From contig CM027383.1 in NCBI GenBank assembly GCA_015680905.1, positions 89,610,501-89,674,500 on the forward strand: 64,000 nucleotides of DNA, in the 5' to 3' direction. A program made the translations under genes and the position numbers. Below are positions 49,071 to 59,869 of this stretch, piece after piece. The DNA is from Coptis chinensis (Eukaryota; Streptophyta; Magnoliopsida; Ranunculales; Ranunculaceae). Numbering within the stretch: position 1 is the first letter of the stretch; every line of letters begins with the position of its first letter. The notes beneath the pieces are model-generated. The model had not been told where the DNA came from. It searched no databases and was given only the letters and a program-made list of their open reading frames with translations.

Positions 49071-50197
49071 TTAGTTCAATGCATTTGTATCTAATTTCTG
49101 ATTTTCCGTTATTTATATTTTGAGGTTAGTTCAATGCAGTTGCATCCGATTTCCGATTTCCGATTTCTCGTTAATTATTCTTTGCGGTTAGTTCAATACA
49201 TTTGCATCCAATTTCCAATTTCTTGTTAATTATTTCTTTGAGGTCAGTCCAATGCATTTGCATCCAGTTTCTGATTTCCTGTTAATTATTATGTGAGATT
49301 AGTTTAATGCATTTGCATCCAGTTTCCGATTTCTCGTTTATTATTTGATAAGGTTGCATTTGCATCTAGTGTTCGATTTCTCGTTAACTATTGTTTGAGG
49401 TTAGTTCAATGAATTTGCATCCAGTTTTCGATTTCCCTTTAATTATTTCTTGAGATTAGTTCAATGTATTTGCATCCAGTTTATTTTTTGAGATTAGTTC
49501 AGTACAGTTGCATCTGGTTTCCGATTTCCCGTTAATTATTCTTTAAGATTAGTTCTATGCATTTGCATTATGTTTCCAATTTACAATTAATTTTTCTTTG
49601 AGGTTAGTTCAATGGAGTTGCATCCAATTTTCGATTTTCCATTAATTAAATCTTTGAGGGTTAGTTCAATGCATTTTGCATCCAATTTCCGATTTTCCGA
49701 TAATTATTATTTTTTATGTTAGTTTGATGTATTTGCATCCAAGTTTTGATTTTCTGTTAATTATTCTTTGAGGTTAGTTTAATACAGTTGTATTCACATT
49801 CCGATTTTTTATTAATTACTTTTTAAGATTAGTTTAATGTTTGTATTTGCATCCAGTTTCCGATTTTCTGTTAAATATTATTTGATGTTAGTTCGATGCA
49901 TTTGCATCCGGTTTTCGGTTCCCCATTAATTGTTCTTTGACGTTAGTTTCATTCAGTATTATATATATTTTAAAATATTTGTCATTATTATTTTGCAGTT
50001 ATTTTTTTTATTTTCTATTATATATTTTGTGATATTATTTTTTGTATAATTTAATTTTCTACATGTAATTTGTTTTGGTTTGGTATATAATTTATTTAAA
50101 TCCAATGTCCACTTTAACTGAATCTCGTTATTCCGCCAAATATATGATATTATAGAGTTGAAAAATTATATTATAGTGTTGAAAAATTATAAATTCA

Positions 50198-51060
50198 TAA
50201 ATTTAATTGGAATATGTCATAATTATTATGGTTAGAATTGTGATTTTTGGAATCATTAACTATGAATTATGTCTAAATCCCACAGTGGATGGCGCATCAA
50301 ATCTAAAGGGTTTTAGGAAAATCGTTTTAGGTAGAAACTATTGTTTTTAGCAATTTAGTTTTTTGTCTGATATTTTTTTTTTTCCATAATTAGCTATATT
50401 GTTTAGGAAAAGTTGGAGACTTTGTGAAACTCTAGATAAGATTGTTTTTTCGTATTTAGCTATAGTGTTTAGGAAAAGTTAGAGAATCTGTGAAACTCTA
50501 AATGGGATTGTTTCCTTATTTATATCATATTTTATTTTATTTTTATAATTAGTAATAGAGTTTAGAAAAAACTGGAGTCTCTCCTAGTGTTCCAAAAAAT
50601 AGATTGGTGAGGGTATAACTATAATATATATATCTAAGGAATTGGAATATGTCGTAATTATTGTGGTCAGAATTATGATTTTTGAAATTCTTAACTATGA
50701 ATAAATGTCTAAATCACACAGTGGATGACACATCAAATCGAAAGGGTTTTAAGAAAATCATATTTAGTGGAAACTATTGTTTTTAGCAATTTAGTTTTTT
50801 GTCTCCGATTTTTTTTTTCATAATTAGCTATATTGTTTAGGAAAAGTTGGAGACTCTGTGAAACTCTAGATGGGGTTGTTTTTTTGTAATTAGCTATAGT
50901 ATTTAGAAAAAGTTAGAGACTCTGTGAAACTCTAGATGAGATTGTTTCTTTATTTATATCCTACTTTTTTATAATTAGTAATATAATTTAGAAAAAATTG
51001 GAGTCTCTGCAAAAAAAAAAAAAGATTGGTGAGGATATAACTATAATATATATTTAAGGA
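50198..51060. repeat. tandem duplication of about 430 bp
   Basis: Copy 1 (about 50198-50640) and copy 2 (50641-51060) share order and wording from TTGGAATATGTC through ACAGTGGATG to AACTATAATATATAT. Each copy contains an internal double repeat of about 70 bp (TAGCTATATTGTTTAGGAAA and GACTCTGTGAAACTCTAGAT). No coding content. Confidence 0.88.
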
Positions 51061-51174
51061 TAAAGATAAATATTTGTTTCCTATTTTTGTTTCCTATTTT
51101 ATCTCCTACTTTTTCTTAATCAGTCATGACACGTGGACACCCTAAAAACACTTCCTCAATTGAAGAGGGTAGAG

Positions 51175-51178
<4 letters not shown>

Positions 51179-51208
<30 letters not shown>
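51179..51208. repeat. (TA)n microsatellite
   Basis: About 15 TA units. Confidence 0.9.
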
Positions 51209-51209
<1 letters not shown>

Positions 51210-51211
<2 letters not shown>

Positions 51212-52860
51212 ACACCCTTTTCGGAGCAAGCAATTATGCTAACATATGGACCAGGTGTGTTCTAAAATAATATTTTTAGCATTAACCATGTGAACTTAGA
51301 TTTCACTATTTCATACAACACACATGTAATCTTTCTGCATCATTAACATAGAGATACATTTCTATGATTACTAATGAACTCATTGTGTTATACTGTTTTT
51401 GATAGGTGCAAAACCATACTATACAAATGTAATTGTGTCCTTATTAGTTATTATATATTGCCGGCTACCCGTAGCATATTCATTGTGAATAACATTGATA
51501 TAGATGAGTAATAAGAGGCAAAAGATTATTTTAAACCTTTGAGAAAAGGAACTTTGAATGGTGTCCTCCGAAATTGAACAAAAAATTAGCTCATGGTATG
51601 TAGTGGTATGTAGTTTAGGTTAACGCAGTAAACAACACAAAATAAACATATAACCAATCTTTAGGAATAAGAGCACCAACTAATAATACCTTATACTTTG
51701 ATCTTAGTTGGTATCGATAGTAGAATGTAACAAAATTTAAAAAGAACTTCATTGTAGTCGGGAATTAGAAATGCAAGATGACATGTTTTCTTTTATCAAG
51801 GCAGTCTAGAATTCATTGGATCAAAACACTACATAAACATATATAGTAGTATCTTTAATATTATTGATTGTATTAAAATGGTACAAACTTTTCTAATTTC
51901 AAACATGTACTCGGTAAAGTGCCAAACTATCAATTTGTAGTTTACTTATAAAAGGAGACTTCCAAGCAAGTTGTTAGTTTTGTTGTTTCCTTTTTATTTC
52001 TAAATTTTTTACCACTTAATTTTGCTTTGGGATTATCATTAGGTTTCTCTTTGCAACGGTTCCATTGTTTCTACTACATGCTTCCACTAGCCATATACTC
52101 CCTCTCTCAAGTCATTTTTGTGGTTATTTATCATGACCTTTTAGACAGCAGAGGCTTCAACTTTACATACTCGAGGAGATTATAGTGCCAAACCAAACGG
52201 TGTCATGGCCAAGACACCTTCTACTAACTTATTCAAGTAATTTAGTTAATCTTTCGTGAAACTTATCCTCTCTTGATCTGTTTATTATTGATTATTAATT
52301 TATTAGTCATTTGGTTTCGGTAATGTGCCTCTGAGTTTGACTATATGTTTCTTAGAATATACATAAGACCATCCATATAGGATATAAAAGAAGACTCCAG
52401 AAATTTGATATCTTTCTCTTTGAATGAGATCTCAATTCTAGCTACGACTATTTTAACAAGTAGATGTTGCCAATTTCATTGGGAAGTAATCCCAATTTTA
52501 CATTTATTGGTTGTCTTCATATGCGTAATGCTATTCCTTAGACTTACTAGAAACTAATAGGTAACCTGTTGTTTTCATATGTATAATGTATTTTTGGAGG
52601 TTTACATCCTGAGCCTAAATTATTAGGATAGGTAACCTGTTGTTTACATTGTGTGTGTATATATATATATACACACGAGGGGGTTCCGTTTACAATAGAT
52701 TTGGTATAATACTTCTTACAATAGATCAGGACCGAACACAACTAAAAATCTAGCGGGTTTAAATTTGTGTGAGTTGGCACTCATTTAGCGTGAAAGAAGT
52801 GTGTGGGAACGGCTCCAACCAAGCCGAGAAGAAAAAAAAAAAACCCCCACGTAGTTTTTT
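51210..52860. other. intergenic, no gene recognised
   Basis: AT-rich with no supported gene. A GTGTGTATATATATATACAC palindrome (about 52653-52674) could form a hairpin. The last part upstream of 52870 is the presumed promoter of the FAR1-like copy. Confidence 0.5.
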
Positions 52861-52869
52861 TTACTCTTC

Positions 52870-53378
52870 TTCCTCTCTGTTTTTGGCCTTTAGAAACCTT
52901 ACACTTCACCTTCTTGAGAAATAATATTACCTTCGCAGCTCTCTCTCTCTCTCTCTTCATATATTGACACCACTGTCAGGGTAAAGCGCCTGTTATGACC
53001 AGCAACAACGCTACTCGACATTGACGACAAAAAGAGATTAAACGAGTAACTTATAAAAGGTATACTTCTCTCAGCCCAATTTTGTTATACTAAGAAAAAA
53101 CATTACTTTGGGTGAAGTTATTGTTCAAAAAGTTATAAAATTAAAGTTTTTATGCGTTTTTTGTCTACTTCTTGGGTGATGTTGGTGTTCATGTGTTTTG
53201 GGATGAAAACAAGATATTTAGTTTCTATGGGAAACTAATTGATGTCAACGTTATTTGACAATGTTGCTCATGCATTACAGACAATAATATGATAACATAT
53301 GAATTGAAGTCTTACACTTTTTTTTAAGATTTTTTTTTTCTTTGTATTAATATTCTGTTGAACTTTTTTTTTCCATAG
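52870..53378 (+). other. 5' untranslated exon and leader intron of FAR1-like copy
   Basis: A leader with a (CT)n run (about 52940-52957) ends at ATAAAAG|GTATAC (donor about 53060). The intron ends CCATAG directly before the ATG at 53379. The other FAR1-like copy has the same plan: a (CT)n leader, a long leader intron and an acceptor beside the ATG. Confidence 0.6.
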
Positions 53379-55129
53379 ATGCTACAAAAAATGGAAGAGT
53401 CTCATGACCAAGAATCTGAGCTTATGGGGAACTTCAGCGGAGTCACAGACTGTGGAACATCTTATGTCCAAGTGGAAAAGAACACAGTTGGATCTCCTAC
53501 AAAGGATTTCGACGATGCCATAGACACACCCTATGTAGGGATGACTTTTAAATCAATTGAAGAAGCAAAGAAATATTATGAACGATATGGTGTAAGCAAA
53601 GGATTCTCAATTGTTACGAGATCTTCTAACAAATCTTGGCTGCATTGTGACATGGTGACAAATATCGGTTTTGCGTGCTCACATTTTGGTTCTCATAAGA
53701 AGAAGTTAAATGAAAATGTTGAGAGACCACGTTTGAATGCATCAATAGAAAGAGGGGATTGCAAAGCATATATGTACGTTAAGCTTAGGCGAACCACACT
53801 AAAGTGGGAGGTTGGACAGTTTTGTGATGAACACAATCACACATTTGTCACGCCGTCTAAAACGATATTCCTTAAACAAAACCGAATGATGCCAGCTACG
53901 GCAAAAGGCATGGTGGAACTTTTTCAGAGGGAAAATATGCAAATAAACAAAGTTACAGCGATCTTTGGAGGTGATGTCATTGGTTTCACAAATCGTAATT
54001 GTTGGAATCATCTTCGTGACGTAAGGCAAAAGCTTGATGTTGGGGATGCTCAGTGGGTCTTTAACCACTTCCAAAGAAGGCAAATTGAGAATCCACAATT
54101 TTTCTATGCTATTCAATATGATGGAGAAGGGAGAGCAATTAATTTCTTTTGGGTTGATGCTAAGTCTCGTGATGTCGATTATTAGCGGTTTTGAGATGTA
54201 GTGTCATTTGATACTACATACAAGACTAATAAGTACAAGCTGCTGTTTGCACCATTCACCGGTGTGAACCATCACTTTCAAACTATCCAGTTTGGATGTG
54301 GGTTACTACAAGACGAGACAGAGGAAAGTTTCATATGGCTATTTACAACTTAATTGGAAAGAAGCAATGAGGGAAAAAACACCTATTTCCATTATTACTA
54401 ACTCGGACCTGGCCATGAAAGCTGCTGTACCTAAAGTGTTCCCTAGCACACGTCATAGGCTATGCTATTGGCATATTAAAAAAAAGTTTGGTGAGAAGTT
54501 GGGACATCTATACCACAAAGGCTCAAATTTTAAAGGAGATGTTAAGAAATGCTTAAAATGGACATTCAGGATTGAAGATTTCGAGAGAAGATGGAACACA
54601 CTGATGAGTAAATATGAATTAAGTGACCATCATTGGCTCATTGGAATATTTGAAGATCGTGAGGTATGGGTTCCTGTGTACAATCAAACTACTTTCTTTG
54701 CTGGTATGAACACTATTGGTCGTAGTGAGGGAATCAACGGGTTTTTCAAAAATCATATCAAAGGCACCACTAATTTAATGGAATTTGTTCAAAAATATGA
54801 ACAAGCTTTGAAGACTATGGAATTAAATGAGAGAACAGAAGATTATGAGTCATAACAAAAGAATCGTATTGTCACTGGGAGAAGTTATATTTTGAAGCAT
54901 GCGGCCAAGATATATACACGAAGGATGTTTGAAAAGTTTAGGACTCAATTTCTGAATGCTGAGTTATACAAAGCTGACATTGTTACTACTGAACCACTTA
55001 CATATGCTGTGAAGTACATTAAAAACAAGACTGATAGTGAGAGTGAGCATTAGGTTGTGCAATGGAATCCCCAGACATGTGAAAGTATTTGTGAATGTAA
55101 TCGTTATGAGTTTGTTGGAATACCATGTG
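53379..55129 (+). pseudogene. FAR1-related (MULE-transposase-derived) gene, truncated
   Basis: Seen: the first 268 codons are open and hold the FAR1 DNA-binding zinc-finger region (YVGMTFKSIEEAKKYYERYG, CDEHNHTFVTPSK). Then come TAG (54183), TGA (54192), TAA (54351), a frameshift near 54355, TAA (54853) and TAG (55051). Between them lie the MULE-type transposase core (VVSFDTTYKTNKYKLLFAPF, SIITNSDLAMKAAVPKVFP, THR-to-CYWHI segment) and the start of a SWIM finger (CECNRYEFVGIPC). The coding match stops exactly there, where an LTR begins. Known: FAR1/FHY3 family proteins are transcription factors domesticated from Mutator-like transposases. With five nonsense codons, a frameshift and no C-X-H half of the SWIM finger, it cannot make the full protein. 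The FAR1-binding part alone could still be translated. Confidence 0.9.
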
Positions 55130-56659
55130 TGTAACGCCCGTATTTTTAAAATATGTTTTTATCTATTTAATTAATTAATTTAATTATTTATTTTCAAAAT
55201 TCGTTGGATTAAATTCGAGATACGTGGGCCTGGTTTTTGGGCCCGAGTCTGTGTTGGGCTTGGGTTTCGAACCCAAGTATATAAACATATTTTTCTAGAG
55301 AATAGGGTTTTTTTTTAAAGATAATAAAATAATAAAAATGGAGGCTCGAGCGTTGGAGCGCGACGACTCGGACTCGGAGAAATTCGTGGAGCTTTGGGAT
55401 TAAGGTGAGTAGTTTAATTTCATTTTTTCTCGTCTATACCAAGAGACAATTTTACTGTAGTACCACGTTTACTATATGTTTTCGGTTCATTTTTCATTTT
55501 CTGCTCATTTTCTGTTCAGCAACGATTCTTCTCGTTAATGTTAAAACTTGTTAGAATTATAGAATTGTCAAAAACTCGTTAATAGTTGTTCATGGTGGCG
55601 CGAGCCCAGTGAACAGAGAAATCATCTCTGTACACTGTTGAAACTTTTATTTTGGTATTATCTCGTTGGTTGAGGTCGGGCTGTCAAAGCTCTGTCGAAG
55701 CTTCGAGAAGCCCTCAATGGCGTTGCCCAGCCAAAGAAAACGGAATCGTCCCGTTCTTTTTTTGTTTAAACTATGTTTTTGTGATGTTCAACTGTTGTGT
55801 TGTGTTATGGGATTGATTGATGATTTGGAGAGTTGGGAGGGGGCTGTTGGAGCTTGGAGAAAGCTTGAGCCGTCGTTAATGGCGTTCTTGCCATTCGGTG
55901 GATAATCGGGGGGCGATTTTTGTAGGTTGAACTGTTTTGGTTGGGTTTTTGAATCTTGTGTTGGTTGTCGATTGAAGGGGTTGTGTTTGAGTGTGTGGGG
56001 ACTGTTGAAAGGATGCGGAAGCCATTAATGGCGGCAGTAAAATCTTTTAGATCTAGTTTTGGGTGAGGGTTGGATTGTATGATTTGGGGTTTTTGTTTTA
56101 ACTAATGTTGTTTGGTTTTGGATTTGGGTTAAAATCGGCTTGATGAAATGGGAGTGGGTGGCCGGCGCGTTTTGGTGGCTGGTGGAGGAAGAAGGTTGGA
56201 GAAGATGAACAGTAAATTTCGGTTGGGCTTTGGGCCTAAACCTTTTGGTTTTGTGTGGGCCGAAATCTAATTTAGTTTGGTTGGGCCGGTTTTTAGTTAA
56301 GTTGTTATTGGGCCGGACCAGTTCAATTAAGCTTGGACCAATTTGGTTTAGTTCTATGGGCCCGTTTCATTTGTTTTGATTGGGCCGGTTTCAGTTCAAA
56401 TTTTCGGGCCGAACTCAGTTGTGTTTTGGGCCAGTTCAGTCTAAAGTTTTTGGGCCAGTTTCTAATATTGCTTGGGGCCAGTCCATAGGATTTAATATAG
56501 ATCCCAATTGGGTCAGGTTGAATAATAAGTTAGTGTAGACTTTCGGGGCCGGGTTTTAAGGTTTGGGCTTGGCCAGTTGGGTCCGAACCATTACCTTGGT
56601 CATGAGCCCATGAGCCATGCACATTGCCCTTAGCCATGAACCATGGCTATGACCCTGAA

Positions 56660-56805
56660 CCTGTCGAACATGGAAACGACAGTTTGACTTTGACAATGAC
56701 AGTTTGACTTCGACCATGATGTGTTGACTTTGACAATGACAGTTTGACTTTGACCGTTGATCGTTGACTTTGATCGTTGACCGTTGACTGTGAAATGTTG
56801 ACTTT
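56660..56805. promoter_or_regulatory. cluster of W-box cores (TTGAC) in LTR
   Basis: About eleven TTGAC words in about 140 bp, most as TTTGACTTTGAC or CGTTGACC. It sits about 1.5 kb from the LTR start, close to the position of the cluster in the 23874-26639 LTR (about 1.3 kb from its start). WRKY binding is inferred. Confidence 0.5.
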
Positions 56806-56917
56806 TTTTTCCAGTTTTTCACATATTTAAGAATATGGACAAATATAGTAATAAAATATTGTTGAAATTGTAATACGTTGTTGGTCATTATCTAATTATG
56901 ATGTGACGTGAGTAGTA

Positions 56918-56918
<1 letters not shown>

Positions 56919-56985
<67 letters not shown>
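56919..56985. repeat. (AT)n microsatellite
   Basis: About 33 AT units, uninterrupted. Confidence 0.95.
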
Positions 56986-56987
<2 letters not shown>

Positions 56988-57479
56988 GCTTTGATTGTGG
57001 AATTTGTAGAAATTTGTTTAATTGTGCTACATTTTATGTTGTAAATTGTATGGACAAATCAAATGTTGAAATGTTTGTGGAAGTCGATATAAATTTGGTT
57101 GTCATTATCTAATTAAGATTTGACGTTGATATTGTGACATTATATAATATGTTGGGATATATATATATTAAATGCAATAGTTTTGGAGGAATAAATGTAT
57201 AAACGCTCCATTATTATATTTATGAGATGCTAGTAGAGTATTTGTGGATATTTCCCACGGGAGTGTGGCGTAGTGCAATAATATATTGGCACGTGAAATA
57301 ATGAGAGTGGTTATGAGATATAATTGAGATATTTCTAAATATTGTGGCTTAGTGCAATAAGGTAATTGACCTGCACGTGATATAGTGGAATGTTTATGAG
57401 TCATAAATGTATGACACCTGAATAAATTACGTAACGAAAATCCTAGAACCTGAATAACCGTATTCGTTAATTTGACATT

Positions 57480-58128
57480 TTTTCATTTCCGCTAATTCAC
57501 GAATTTTTCCCGATTGTCCATTTATCTTATCGTTTACGCTCACACGACACTTTGTTATACACTCCGCTTACTCTTTTATTAATTCACGTTTTCTGTGATT
57601 TATCTTATCTTCTTTGCCATGTGAACTTTGTTCGCCTGACAAAGAGGGGGCAGTGTTTCAACCCCCACCTACGTGGCAAACGTCCATTAGTAGGGGTCTC
57701 TATTTTATTCACTTAATCAACAGGGCTAAAGCCCAATTCGCAATATCATGGATCAATGTACAAGCCTATTAACTCATGTGTCTAAGGTTGAACCTTAGCC
57801 ACATGGCTTGCCACTAATGTACATTGATTTATGTCTAGATTCATTTCTTATCAAAGAGATAATTATCAGTTGACAGTTGTATTCTATCACAATTACTCAA
57901 ACAACAAGATTACTTGAGCTACAAGGACTCTCTACTCTACCTATATAAATACCACATTATTTTTCATAAGGAACTACGTGGAAACTTGATCCCTAGAGAA
58001 TAGATCTTGGGTACGTAGGCAGCCATTATTTGGTTCAGTTTCATCTCCCCCAACATCACATTCCTCTGTTTCTTAGTGTGTTCTTTACCATTGCTCTCGT
58101 TGTGTTGAAGCAGTTTATTGCCGAAACA
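57480..58128 (+). mobile_element. 3' LTR and polypurine tract of a truncated retrotransposon
   Basis: Seen: GACAAAGAGGGGGCAG (about 57638-57653) looks like a polypurine tract. It is followed at 57654 by a 475-bp segment that starts TGTTTCAACC and ends GCCGAAACA (58128), giving TGTTTC...GAAACA ends. Inside it lies a TATATAAATA box (about 57941). Known: a purine tract directly before TG is the layout of the internal region/3' LTR border. No pol is left. The 5' portion is missing at the join with the preceding LTR. Confidence 0.6.
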
Positions 58129-58732
58129 CTTAGCACTTGACTATTTTGTCTTGGCTGATCTATTAACTCATCTTCCAATATTCAAATGTATAGTGCAAGC
58201 AGGCTCTATACTCAGGAGTGAGAAATAGAAATTTCATATATTATGAATTTCATGTATCAACTGTGCCTTTCAGTATAAAACTATAAGTGGTTTATTTAGC
58301 TATTTTCACTCTTTTGGCTTGTCTTCAGATATTTGTGAGGCAACTCGATTTTTTGGGAAAAGTTGTGAGGCAAAAGGAATCAAAGAGTGTATAAATTGGT
58401 TCTAGCTATTGCTATCCTACCCTCGCTATTAATTACACTCCCTTCCACAAGACTTGGCATCCCCTGGGAATAAATCGTTCAACATGATCAGAAAACAAAG
58501 TTCTCTTAACTATTTTAACTAACAAAATGCAAATAACAATCACAGCTAAGTCAAATATTTTGCAAAATGGAAGAAACCGAAAAACTAATCGACCTTGGGG
58601 GTAGCTTATATTCTCCTGATAAAGAAGTAGCTGAAAGGGAAGTGTAATGAAATTTGCATTTTCTTATGTCGGCAAAAACAGAAAATTGAGATTTGCTACA
58701 AAGTCACCTGGGATTGCTACAAAAACAGAAAA
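58129..58732. other. no gene recognised
   Basis: Intergenic sequence after the LTR remnant. No coding signal was seen. Confidence 0.5.
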
Positions 58733-59010
58733 TCTCTACAAACTTTGTAGCAAGAAGACCTTAGTACACATCTCTTGAGCAAATTCCCTCCAAGATTGAT
58801 GTTGAAACAGTTTCAAAGAACAATATATTCAAGTTGGGGACATCCATCGAGGACAGCTTGTAAGCCACTGTCTGTCAGTGTGCATTCAATAAGACGAAGA
58901 AAACGCAACTGAGGCAGGAATTCTGCAATAGCAAATGCCTCTTCGTCACAATTTCGGCAAGAACGACCCAACTCTTCAAAAAGTGGAAGTCTTCTGTCAG
59001 AACATTGCTC
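58733..59010 (-). pseudogene. F-box/LRR (SKIP19-like) last exon, broken
   Basis: Seen: after a TTGCAG acceptor the minus strand reads EQCSDRRLPLFEELGRSCRN, then leucine-rich repeat text (LPQLRFLRLIECTLTDSGLQ, AVLDGCPQLEYIVL). A TGA follows, and in the same frame NCFNINLGGNLLKRC. Known: the DGCPxLE...DLRxCFNxxLxG ending is typical of plant SKIP19-like F-box/LRR proteins, substrate receptors of SCF ubiquitin ligases. No F-box exon is present nearby. It is a fragment with one nonsense codon. Confidence 0.7.
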
Positions 59011-59866
59011 CTGCAACAAACAATCAAGCAACTTAAAACGATTTGGCAGAAATGTGGCAACTTAAAACGATTTGGCAGAAAACATTAATCTTCTTCTTAA
59101 TAAGCATTGCTCTGTCAGAACATGTCATGAGGTAATCAGAACAATCAGAACATTGCTCCTGTCAGAACATGTCATGAGGTAATCAAAAAACATTAACTAA
59201 CCTTCCAACATTTGGCAGAAATGTGGCAACTTAAAATATCACTAGCCAAAAAAGAAGATATGCCCCCATTCAAAGTGTACTGGTAAACCAGTGATTAGCA
59301 AAGCACTCATGTCATAGATCAAACAAGTGACAGACCAACAGTGATTGGGTTTAAGCTCCCTAGAGTGAGAACTGGCTATGCTTCTGGGTGAGCCATCTAA
59401 ATACAAAGTAAATCAATCCCATCCAATGACTAAAAGAATGCATTACAGCTTTTAGGCTCAATATCCAAAAGAGTGCACTTAAAGAAGACTTATAGAATAA
59501 TTAAATTAGGAGATGGAACGTGTCATATGTATAAAAAAAATTAAAACAAACTTAGAATTCATAATACGAGATGATATGAATAAAAAGATGAAAATATACT
59601 CAAAAACACTTAAGCAAGGAAGAACCTGATCTGAAATATAAGAAACTGGACATCACTAACAGAAGTGTTTGTTTCCTATCTAGAGCCTAGAATGCAACAT
59701 TAGATACTATCCAATGGACATAATGATGCAATAGAACACAACCCTCGACACAGATAAAATATTTGACGCACAGATATAGAATCAAATATTCGACGCGCAG
59801 ATAAAATATCATTAGAACTAGTTTTGAATAAAGCTATACTTACATTTCACAAATTACATATTATTT
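59011..59866. other. intergenic with short direct repeats
   Basis: TTTGGCAGAAATGTGGCAAC recurs (about 59042 and 59213), TCAGAACATGTCATGAGGTA recurs (about 59117 and 59161), and AACATTGCTC copies flank them. These repeats derive from the adjoining F-box exon start. No gene. Confidence 0.6.
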
Positions 59867-59869
59867 TTC

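Larger units (their letters stand above)
43747..49945. repeat. large degenerate minisatellite, unit about 57 bp
   Basis: Blocks at about 43747-44257, 47631-48520 and 49070-49945 consist of diverged units. Each unit combines GGTTAGTTCAATGCA, TTTGCATCCAGTTTCCGATT and a TTCCCGTTAATTATTCTTTGA part. I estimate about 40 units in total. The array is interrupted by the LTR at 44258-47630 and by a non-array segment at about 48520-49070. It encodes nothing. Confidence 0.88.
55130..57430 (+). mobile_element. LTR-like insertion that cut the FAR1-like copy (right end unclear)
   Basis: Seen: begins TGTAACGCCCG inside the SWIM codons (5-bp left flank ATGTG, 55125-55129). A GGTGAGTAG donor-like site lies near 55403 and a TTGAC cluster at 56660-56805. 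It shares this layout with the LTR at 23874-26639. No coding capacity. The right end, with its duplication and the rest of the FAR1 frame, was not found; similarity of style fades near 57430, where other LTR-element sequence begins. It is probably truncated. Confidence 0.6.

Noticed and set aside
53799-54116. 105-codon minus-strand frame
   Set aside because: Antisense shadow of the FAR1-like zinc-finger region.
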